A program made the position numbers and the translations under genes. From NCBI GenBank assembly GCA_905160935.1, contig CAJHZI010000518.1, forward strand, positions 1,112,001-1,176,000: a stretch of 64,000 nucleotides of DNA, in the 5' to 3' direction. The stretch's first letter is position 1; each line of letters begins with the position of its first letter. Of this stretch, positions 21,680 to 33,400 are shown piece by piece. The notes under the pieces are model-generated. The model was not told where the DNA came from and did no database searches. It saw only the letters and a list, made by a program, of their open reading frames with translations. This stretch comes from Enchytraeus crypticus. Lineage: Eukaryota; Annelida; Clitellata; Enchytraeida; Enchytraeidae.

Positions 21680-24044
21680 TTACATAAATATATACATGCA
21701 TATACATAATCTCTATATACTTGTATATATGAATTTTTATGAATTGTTAACATATATAATAATTATAGTAATGATCATAATAGTAATTATTATTATAATA
21801 ATTATTATAATAATTGCAGTAAAAACTATATTTAAAGATGAATAGGTAGCTAGCGTATCGGTTTGCTGTCGGACTGCAGGACAGTAAGTATAAATTCAGT
21901 GCCTGTTCAGCCACTGATATGCCTTTGAGACAAAAATCTGGCTCTAAAATTTGCTAAACATTACTAGATTTTAGTTGACTGAGAGATATTTACAACTACA
22001 TTATTACTATCTATGTTTATCTAATTTCAACAGGTATCTCGGTTTCTGAAGAGGCAGACGCCTGATTTCAACGTTCACTATGTTAACGCTCAAGGCCACT
22101 CCGCACTGAAGTACGCTTTCGGCAAGGCTGACCTCGCCATGGTGGAAGTTCTGCTGAGCAGTCCAAACATCGACATGAACAAGTCTCTCGTGTACGCTGT
22201 GCTCTCTGACAAGACATTTCTGGTGGATAAGGTGCTGAGTCATTTAAAGAAACACTCGAGTCAGCTAGCGCAGGGCACGGGTTCAGATATTGACAGAGCA
22301 TTCGAGGAAGTGTCCGCAGCTGAAGCACCCCTCGTCATAGCGGCGCAGCGTGGTAACACTGACATTATCAGACTACTCATCAACCACGGTCACACCATTG
22401 AAAAACCACATCCTGCGAGGTGCTTCTGTCGAGAGAGATGCAGGTATTCTTCATGTGTGCGAGTGCTATGTGATGACTTCTGTCAGAGAGATGCAGGTAC
22501 CATTCATGTGTACAAGTGCTATTTGATGACTTCTATCAGAGAGATGCAGGTACCATTCATGTGTATAAGTTCTATGTGATCAGGCTTACACGTGGGCGTG
22601 ATGTGGTGGATGCTTTTACAATATCATCGAACCTCTGCTTGAGACGTGTCTTTTTGCGAGGAACCGGACAATAAATTCTTCTTGGTTGATTGATTGAACT
22701 TACTGTAGGTTTGATAGATACGTGTACAAAGTCATCTCTCTCTCTCTCTTTCTTAGTGCACTGCTTACTGGCAGGTCCATGGTATATAACGCCTCCACTC
22801 TTCTCTGTCATCCGTCATGGGCCAGTTACAAGAAATCTCTGAGAAGGAAACTTTTCACTCGCTTTGTCTCCTATCATCTGGCGAATCATTTCCGGTTCTG
22901 AGACAACTCGTATTAATATTAGGCCTACTAAATAAAGAAGGAAGCTAATGTTACGTAAATAAATATAAAACTAATTTCTCAATTACATGCGACAAAAAAT
23001 TTACCTAGTTGAAAAGAACGACAGCAATTTTTGATGGAAGCAGTAGTCAACCAATGTCAATTTTACTAAAATAATGTAATGTCAATTACAAATTGTTTTG
23101 TTTGTTTTCTATTTCCCTCTTATCCGATGATGACGGATAAGGAAGTAGATGTAGGACTACGCTTAATAATAGAAAGTATGAAGTGAGTATTTTGATCCAA
23201 TTAGGCTAACTGTAAATCTGTGTAATTGGTGTAATTATGAATGTAATTATGAATGTCTTAATAGCGTAGGGGTAGCGCCATGAAGTTTGAAATGACAAAT
23301 CCTGAGGTGAATTGAACTCTCGTGGGTTCGAATCCCGGCTGCGCTGATCTGAGAGTAAAATCTCTGACATTCACTGGACTGGCTACACGGAAAATGGACT
23401 AAATTGTCTAACGGTTTAAACATGTGATTTAAAAGTGATAGATATTAACATAGTTGATTATTCACTATAATGCGTGTTTACGTTTTGATGGTGGTTTAAT
23501 TTTTTGTCCTACTTTTTATGTTTATGATGTTCTGTTACTATTCTTCCTGTCAAGTGTTGACGAATAAAGAAGTATATATATATATATATAAATATGTCAA
23601 TAGTGGGTCGCCAACATGCACGAGAGACATTCGTTTTAAAAGAGTAAATACACGGAAATCAGCATAGAATAATCAGAAAATATGGGCATTGCTAGTGAAG
23701 AATAAAGTGGCAATATTTAAAGTATTCAGAAGGCCTATATTGACCGCCCCACAGTGAATATAATGAAATTGTGATGGCTAGTTGTGATAATATTGGTTTA
23801 CTGTTGCGTATCTGGTTATAATCCATGGAAAGGATTAATAATAACCTGCCAGGAACCTGAAAGCGGTCTCGAAGACAAAACACCGGCCATGATACCGCTA
23901 TTGAAATTGTCGGAGGTAATTATTATTATTTTTTTAATTTTTTTTTTATACCCCGGTATAAAGAACCTGGGGTTTGATAAAAACGATTAAAGCAATAGTG
24001 CTGAATCGCCGCCCGGCCTATGAATAATAATAATAATAATAATA

Positions 24045-24083
<39 letters not shown>

Positions 24084-24352
24084 CAGTGGTCGCGGTAAAG
24101 GTGAGCTGCTGAGTGAGTCACGTGACCGAGTTAACCTGTTTCTAGCCCTCAGTAACCCAGCGTACATCACCCAGACCTCTGACGACCCCATACTCGAGGC
24201 GTTCCTACTCAACGATGAACTCAACCAGTGGTCGCTCATCGAACCAGAGTTCAAGAAAGACTACAGCGTCATGGCCGATAGCTGCTCGAGGTTTCTAGTG
24301 CACAGTATAATTAAAGAACTTCTCAAACATAATATCTGACAACCGATCTCTT

Positions 24353-24415
<63 letters not shown>

Positions 24416-27400
24416 ACATGTATCTATCTAACTATCCATCCATCCATTCATCCGTCCGTCCGTCCGTCCGTCCGTCCGTCCGTCCGTCCTTTCGTCCGTC
24501 CGTCCGTCCATCCATCCATCCATCTATTTATCTATCTATCCATCTATCCATCCATCCATCCATCCATCCATCCATCTATCCATCTATACGGTACCTGCTC
24601 TTATTAAGCACCTCTTCCACGCTCAGTAAAATTACTCCATTGACAAAAATTGATATTGTTTCAAGTACAAGCCTTTTGAAACATTTTAGTGCTTAGCTTA
24701 AGAATATATGGCTTCTGCAATGGTTCACTTGCCATCCTCAGTTCATGCTTAGCTAGTCGCTTCTAACGATACGTGTAACATGTAGTTTACGGTTGTCCTA
24801 GTCAGTATGGGCCTTGACAAAACACATTGCACGGAAATCCGTTAATTTTCTTTCTAAAAGTCTATATTAATACTATGATGCAAATACAGTTTAAATGTAA
24901 GATTATAAACTAATAATCTTATATTAGCAGCTAATAGTTTTATTAGCGTCATTTAATATCGTATGAGCTATGAAGGTTTGAGAATTCAAGGAAATAAACT
25001 TAGTTCAAAGTGTGTTTTAATTTTATGTTGGAAAAAAAAAAAAAAAAGGGACAGCAGAAGGTGATCAGGATTATAGCAGATTGTTTAAAATAGTTTTCTA
25101 CTATCAGCTGCTGAGCAGAGCTTTTCAAAATTGAACTCGTTATTACAAAAACCTGCCTTTTTAACCCGTCGCAAAAATGCTTCCAAAATATACATGTAGT
25201 TAGTGCCTGTTCTCCACATAAGTAAGGCCCTATCAAAAGTGTGCAGTGTAGAGTAGCTTACAGGCATTGGAGGCTTGGAACACTTTCTGGAAGAGTACAT
25301 TGGATAGACATGTTGTACGCAAGAAGTATTATGCTAAACATTATTTGAACACACGATCATAGGATAATCTAATTCAAAAAGAAAATTTAATTTGTTGCGG
25401 TTAGTTAAATAATGAGAAAAAATGTTTATAATTATTTGACAATACACCTCAATATGGCTAGTATTATTATCGTATGATACTACGAATATTAATAATTTCT
25501 CCAGTGGGACACTATTCTAACACAGAATAGTCTGATCTTAGGAAATCTATTTTCTCAGATTTGCAGTTGATTTGCTGGACAAGTGTCGGACGTCAGCAGA
25601 AGTTAGAAGAGTCTTATCTCGCCGTAAGTGTCCCAATCCGAGTCTGTACCGTGGAGAATACTTCCCGAGGCTCTCCCTCGCCGTCGACTACGGCTTCAAG
25701 AACTTCGTTGCCCACCCCAACGCCCAGCTTGTGCTCGGAGCAGAGTGGCTACACGACTGGCAGGCGAGTTTGTGCAAGTTTATAACTTATCTCGAGCTCT
25801 CAAAGTGCAGCCCAATGAATCGTATTCAAATTCCATTACATATTAGTGATATTATACATACTCTAATTTTGTTTTTAGTCTTACTTTATCAAATTAAAAT
25901 ATACTTCTAAGCGAATAATTTGAAATAAAATAATTCAGACTTAATTTAATAAATAGCGACTAAGTAGTAGTTGCCGGCAAACTTGATATCTGCTGGAGAA
26001 AACAAAATACTGACACAGTTGTTTGCTCCGAGATGTAGTCGTAGTATGAAATGCATTCGTCAACAAGTTAATGCATCAACAAGTCAATGCGTCAACAAGT
26101 CTATGTGTCATCAAGTCCATGTGTCAACAAGTCTATGCGCCAACGAGTCAATGTGTCAACGAGTCAGAGTGCCAACTAGTTAATTCGTCATCGAGTCAAT
26201 GCCTCAACGAGTCAATGCCACTACGAGTCAATGCCACAACGAGTCAATGCAGAAACGAATATATGAGTCAACGAGTCAATGCGTATCTGCATCCCTACTT
26301 GATTACCGGTGTCAAGATAAGATGAAATTATAATACAATTAAATTGATGGTATTTAGGAAGGCACATGAAATTCGATGATATTGATTTCACATTTTGTGT
26401 TTCTGTTCAATAACATTTGCTTAAAACTCGCGGAGTCAGTAGCATGCCCGAAGATACCCCACTGGCAACTGCGGATCAGTATGTGCGGAGGTCAAATCCT
26501 GGGCTCTCCCGTCGTCCCTGATATAGCTTTTCAGAGATGAAACTGGCGTTACCATCGGTTTTATAGCCTTACATGTACAGCCTTTAGCGAAGGATAGAAT
26601 AATATTTCTTGAATGATATATTTATAGAGGAGGAATCATTGAGCAGTAATCAAAATCCAACAAAAATACTCAGAAGAAGGCAAAATATAACGTGGAATGG
26701 GATATTGTTGTAGCATTTCGTAGCTACTGCTTAACATTTACGCTGAGGCAATGACGGAGGAAGCTATGGAAGACATGGAAGAAGGAATAAAAATAGAAGG
26801 AAAATTGTTACCAGATGTACGATTTGCCAATGACCAAGGAATGTTAGAGGGAAATGAGACTGGACTAACGAAGATAATGGATAGACTGAATGATACGACA
26901 TTGAATTTTGAAATGAAGATAAACATCAGTAAGAAAAAAGTCATGAGAGTGTCCCAGAATAGAGGTGAAGTCAATATTACCATAAATGGTACGAAAATTG
27001 GAACAGGTAAGGAGTTTCAAATATTTGGGTCATACTATAACAGATAATAGGAAGTGTGAGACTGATGCTTGAGCGTGAAAATGAAAAAATGTGAGATTAA
27101 TGTGAGAGTGAAAGATGCAGTAGGATTGCACAAGCAAAAGATGCTTTCGGTAATTGAAAGCGCTTTAACAAAGAGTCTAAAAAGAGACACAAAGATAATG
27201 ATAGTGAAAACCTTGATATGGACCACACTGTTATACATGTATGGATGTGAAACATGAACCTTAAGGAAGGAAGGTAGAGACATTGGAAATGTGGATATGG
27301 AGACGAATGAAAAGGACTAGCAGTAGTATGATAATTACTTGTCTGGCTAGTTTTTGTTTGAAGCATAGCACAGCCTATTAATAGTATAACACGCATGCGT

Positions 27401-30400
27401 AAAATCAAGCACGCCCACGCGCACAGTCGCGCGAGCTCGCGACCTTGAAAACTTTCCATGACTCATAATCATTTGACCGAGAATAGAAACTCTAGGAAAA
27501 ACCCAGTTTCGATTCGCTTATAAATAGCTTGAGGCGTAATTATCATACGACTATGAGTCATGCGCTGCGGTGAAAAATCGACATTTTCGATTCGTCAGCA
27601 CAATTACGAGCGCCGACTGTTTCAATAGTAAATATACTATTAAAACTTTCAATCAACAATTCAAACCATTGTAACTTTATAACATCTATCAACAATCTTT
27701 CCTTCGTTTCTTTTAAAGAAATTTAGATCATGTTTAGTTTCTTTAGCGGCTTTATACATCGACTTGTCGGATAAATTCACCAGTGATGGTATTCTCCAAT
27801 CCTACAGTTCTGGGTTTCTTTCTTATAGTTCTCAAGTATTCATGCTTTGGGGCTATCACCTAGTTTGGATCAACTTCTTCTGGTGGATACTTTCTAGGTC
27901 TTCCTCTTTTTCTTTTAGTCTCTTCTTCTTCCATTGCTGGATCCACATTCACTAGTCCATTTTCAAGCGTGGTTAATAACAATTCTGTATATCCAGCTTT
28001 TGCAGGTGGATTGATTCCGGCATTGTTCAAGATTTGTATCAATTCGGTGTCTAAGTATTTCATTTTATATATATAAGAAAATAAATATAAACCAAAATAA
28101 ATTTTCATGCTAGTAAATATTGAAAGTGTAGCAGCACTCGAAAAACGTTTAATTAAAAATTGTTAAACATAATAAAAATGGCAGACACAGTAGATGGTAC
28201 ACCGCTTTCGAGTAAAGTGAAAGCGTTTTTAACTATAAAACTTAAAGAGAGGCGGAGCATTGTTTATAAGGTAAAACGAAAGCGAAAAAATACCAAAACT
28301 TTGTAGTACGTGTGCACTTTGTCTTCTGTTACAGTTTCAACAGTGCTAGTAGGTTTGACGACAATTGTCGGATTTCCCGGTATGGTTATTACCATACTTT
28401 AAATTACGAGTGCATTTCTGACATCAATTAGTCTCAAGTTCAATTTGCAGGATAAAAGTAATAAATAAAATTCAGAAACTGAAAAACTAAATAACTTAAC
28501 GAAAGATTTGACTTTGTGGTCAGTTGAACGGAAATCTTACCGAGGCAGCCTATAATCAGATTTTTTCTGAATTAGCATGAAATTTGTTAATACATTTACT
28601 AACGAATTTAAATATCTCAATGAACGGTTACGCTTACATCTCAAACTACACTAGCAGAGAATCTGAAACGTAGTGAAATCCTAAATCAACAAACATTAAA
28701 TTTTTTTGTAATATTAATTCCAAACCTAAATTCTTTCGATCTGGGTCTTGATCTCTTACAAGTTTAGAAATAAATCGCCTAATTTTCAATAAAGGTGTAC
28801 CCTCTTCAGGTGTTGCTATTAATTTAGCACGAACTAGATACATTTTTAAATCAACAAACATATTTCTCGGTAGTTCTTCAATTACTGAAGGAAGTAAATA
28901 TTTCAAATCAGTCGCGTAAATTGAAAGAACGTCAGTATATATTTCTTCACTATCATATAATTTACTATATTCTAAGGTAAGATTTTGCAAATGATTATAT
29001 TTCCTAAGAAATATTTTGTTGTATTTATTTTGTAGGCCTTGTTCTTCAGAATATTTTGTCATAATGGATAATACATGAAAACAAATTGCCATTAATTTAT
29101 TCAAATCAACATTATCTTTCATGCTAGTAATCTGTAGATACTTTTGTTTAGCGCATCAAATTTTTCACTTGGGAAACCGACAATAAGAATTAAATTATGC
29201 TTCATATCTAAATCTCCGTTCATTGAACCGCCATTCACACTAAGTTTCGTATCAATATTGTTTTGTAGAGCTATGTCATTAGCAAATACGTTTTGTTCTA
29301 CTTCTTTTAAGATGTCTACTCTCAAATTTTCGCATAATTTGTTAATATAACGATCGCAGTACCCCTTTGTGATGACATCCGCATCGGTTTCTGGAGGATG
29401 TTTAACATTTAAAATTCTATTATTGCTCATATTAATGTCTCCAGTGATTTCTCCTCCACTTTTATCAACTTTTATACTGTCGAGCTTATCCACAAGATTG
29501 ACAATAGGCCTGAAAACTGAGTCTACATGCTTCATCAAATCACCAGTACTTGAATGTGATTTACTACCCCAAGTCTTCGATATAGTACTCATTTTATATA
29601 ATAAAATTTAAATATTATATAAAAATGCCAAAGTATACAAGCTATGGTGTAACGTTGACTAAAGGTCAGGTCCAAAAACTAAAGATCGCATGCGATCGTG
29701 ATAGAGAGGTTAATATACGAATATAAAAAATGAATTTATCGGGTAATGTGCAAACTAATGTGAATCTTCCTCTAACCCAAACTCAAATTAATAAAACAAA
29801 AAAGCAACATCTGGAATAGAGTTGTGTCTGAGCAGAGCACAATTAAAGTACATGAAAAAGACGAAGAATGGAGGTTTTCTGTCGTTGTTGGCAGCCATTC
29901 CTGCCATCGTGGGAGCAATAGGGGGATTGGCAGGTGGAATTAACTCGGCAGTAAACTCAACTAGACAGACAAATGAATTGAAGAGACATAATCAAGAATT
30001 GGAAATATAACCATGCAACAACTCGGCGCAGGCTTAATCAGTGACGCAATAGCTCCAATCTCCGTTGTAGGTAAAACGCTATCAAATGCATTGAAGAAAT
30101 TTGGACTCGGTGGATGTGTCAAGATTTTGGAAGGAGCTCAGTGGGGTAATGGATTATATCTACAGAGAACGGGATCAGGTCTTTTTAGCGAGACAGGGGG
30201 AGGCATAAACTTCCCCCAATTTCTAAAATCGTTCAAAACCATTAAACCGCTAAGTAATTTTGATATAATAGAAAAATGCAAAGAATTGAAAATTAAACAT
30301 TTTAATGGTGTTTTAATGCGTGATGAATTGAAAGGATCAATTAATAATAACGAATGTCTAATTCTTAATATTGACGCAGCTCCGGAGACGGAACACATTG

Positions 30401-33400
30401 GACATACGTCGACAGCAAAGATGGCAAATGTTTATATTTTGACAGCTACGGTTTCGTGCCTCCTTTAGAAGTTTAGAGTTATTGTAAAGGAAAAGAAAAT
30501 TATTATAACACATTCAAATTCAAGCTCCGAACGAAGTCATCTGCGTTCATTACTGCATTTACGTGCTTTATAAACTTAATAATGGATCCAAATTTATCGA
30601 TATATTAAATGAATTATACGAGAGAAACAATTTAAAATAATAACTAATACATAAAATGGTAGACTCGGGTATTGATTATTCAAAAAAGTATCAGGAAATT
30701 ATTGGTACAAGCTACGAAAAGAAACATCACGACATTTCCTACACATAAAAGGATGATAACAGCAGGCAGTAGTGGATGTGGTAAAACTAAGTTAATGATG
30801 GATTTTATAATGGGCAAATTCGTGTATTACAACAATATAATGGTATATACAACGACGCCATATCAAGACGCATACGAATATCCTACACTTTGTAATGATG
30901 AATCAAAAAAGAAATTTAAAACAAATAATAATATTGTTACTTTTCACAATCCTGACGAGGAAATTGTTCACCCATCTCAACTCGATAGAAATAAGACTCA
31001 CGTTGTTATTTTTGATGACGTTATGAATGAAGATCAAAAAGTCATGACTGATTATTTTTGTCAAGGTAGACATAATAATGTAAATGTATTCTACCTATGT
31101 CTGAGCGTCCATCAACTGAGGAAGCATAGCATACGTCAAAATGCAAATATTTCTATATTGTTTCATCAAGATGTGAAGACGCTGAAATATTTCTATGATA
31201 CACACGTAAGCGGTGATATGACGTTTCAAGAGTTTAAAAAAATATGTGAGGAAGAGTGGACAAGAAAGCATGGATATATTGTAATAAATCTTTGGGAAGA
31301 TCCTGAATGCGGCCGCTATATTTTAAATTACAATGTAATTTAATTACCTGAACAGCACCTAAAAATACATAATAATACTTAAAAATTCATAATAATACCT
31401 AAAATACATAATAAACAATTTTGTGTCTAATAAAATGATGCAGCCGTTTGATAATAGCCGGTTTACAAAAGCCAAGAACGAATCCAAACAAATATTTCGG
31501 AATGACATACTTGACAATCAACGGGTATATGAGAGCCAAGCAAAATTATTCAAACCGTTAATTGATACTACAAGAGAGACAGCTAAAACTCTAGAACAAA
31601 AGATTGTCGACGATAGTCAAAACTTGAGTGATATTTTAGTTCCCTTTACTAATCAATTGATGCGTTCAAATGATCAAAGAAAGGCTATACAGGCAATGCC
31701 ATTTTATGATTCCCCAATTCCTGACCGAGAATCCATACCAAGGAGGAATTCTTTAATTATTAATTTAGACAAGAATCTCAATGAAAGTGAACGAGAGAAT
31801 CTGGATCTACTCGACCTGAAGCTTCCTAGTGAAGTATATGAAAACAATGAAATAGAAGCAACATTGAAGGAGATTCAAACACATAATAGACGAATGGGAC
31901 AGTTCTTGGGAAATAACAGTAAAAGGAGTGCAGCTGAGAAAATGATATGCGAGTCTCAACAGAAAACACTGGAAAAGCACAAGAGCATATTGACTAAGGT
32001 AAAAGCAGGAAGCGAGCTCGTCGGCGAAGGATTAAAGAAGAAGAGAAAACTTGTAATGCCTACCGATAAACAAAAGCGTGGTAGAGGTAGGCCTAAAACA
32101 GACCATGTTATAATTTACGAAAGCCCAGATCTAATATGATGATATATATATAAACAATTTTAAAGTTATATAAAAAGGGCGAAATTAACTCTGTCGACCA
32201 CATCAACAGATTTCACTACATATCTATATCCTCCAAAAAGATTCGATCCTGACAGAAAGTACGAAGTAGCATAACGTACAATTCAATACCAAACATCACG
32301 GAGGCCAACAATAAATTTAAATATTCCACTGATGATGGAAATACTTGGAAAATCATCACGCTTTCAAAGGAAGCTTACGAATTAAGAGATATTAACGCAG
32401 CGATTCAAATGGTTATGCAGGCAAACGGCGACTACGATTCAATTAATGAGAAATATTGTATAAACATTAGTCATTTAATTTTCATAGCAATTTTGACTAT
32501 ATCACACGAAAAGTACATGATGGATTTCGGATAGGAAAATTCAATAGGGCCTACTCTCGGCTTCACCCATGAAAAACTGACATAAGGAATTTATGAATCT
32601 CCAAAAATAATAGATCTAGAAAAAGTCAATTCAATACAAGTCGATTGCGATATTGCCACGGGTAGCTATCTTAATGGAAAGAAATCTAATGTGATTCATA
32701 CGTTCACCCAAAGAGTAAATCCAGGCTATATGATAACAGAGAACCCTACTCCAGAATTGATATTTTTACCAATAGTTAAAAAACAAGAAATTGATAGCAT
32801 AAAACTGCGGCTGACCGATCAAGACAACAAACTTATCGATCTGATGGGTGAAAGACTTACTATTGTATTATTAATTAGAGAAAAATCTAATTAAAGATTA
32901 TATTGTTCTTTGTAAGAATGATTGTTAAAGAGAAATGCAAAGCATACAGTTCAAAACAATCTCTGGTACATGGGCGGGGATTTGTAGATTCACTGAAAGG
33001 TTTCGGTTCGTACGTCTATCAGAATAAAGATTTAATTGTAAAGCCAATGCTCGGAGCAGTAGGTGATATTGCGGCATTCGGAATGACAGAGGGTAGTAAA
33101 GCACTCATTAGAAAGATAGCAAACGAAAAAAGCAAAAATAGTCGTCTAACTAAAGAATCGGAACAGATATTAGAACAACTGAAAAAGGGCAGCGGATTAA
33201 AATGATTTTAGTTTGAAATTATTATTAGATATATATAAAATGGAAACTGAAGTGCCTAACGAAATTTTCACACAACCATCGTCAATAATTGTTGACAATA
33301 GTGTAGAAAGTTTTCAATACTCCTCTTTTATTCCACAGACTAAAGCTAGTTTTAATGATAACTCTAATGTTATTGAAATTGATATACCTGCAAGTGATTC

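Noticed and set aside
24418-24696. Ser/Pro-rich ORF (SVRPSVRPS)
   Set aside because: Translation of CCGT/CATC microsatellite.
26071-26325. Secreted Cys/Ser-rich repeat protein from overlapping ORFs
   Set aside because: Explained by a 15 bp minisatellite that keeps frames open; no ATG context, signal peptide or splice support.
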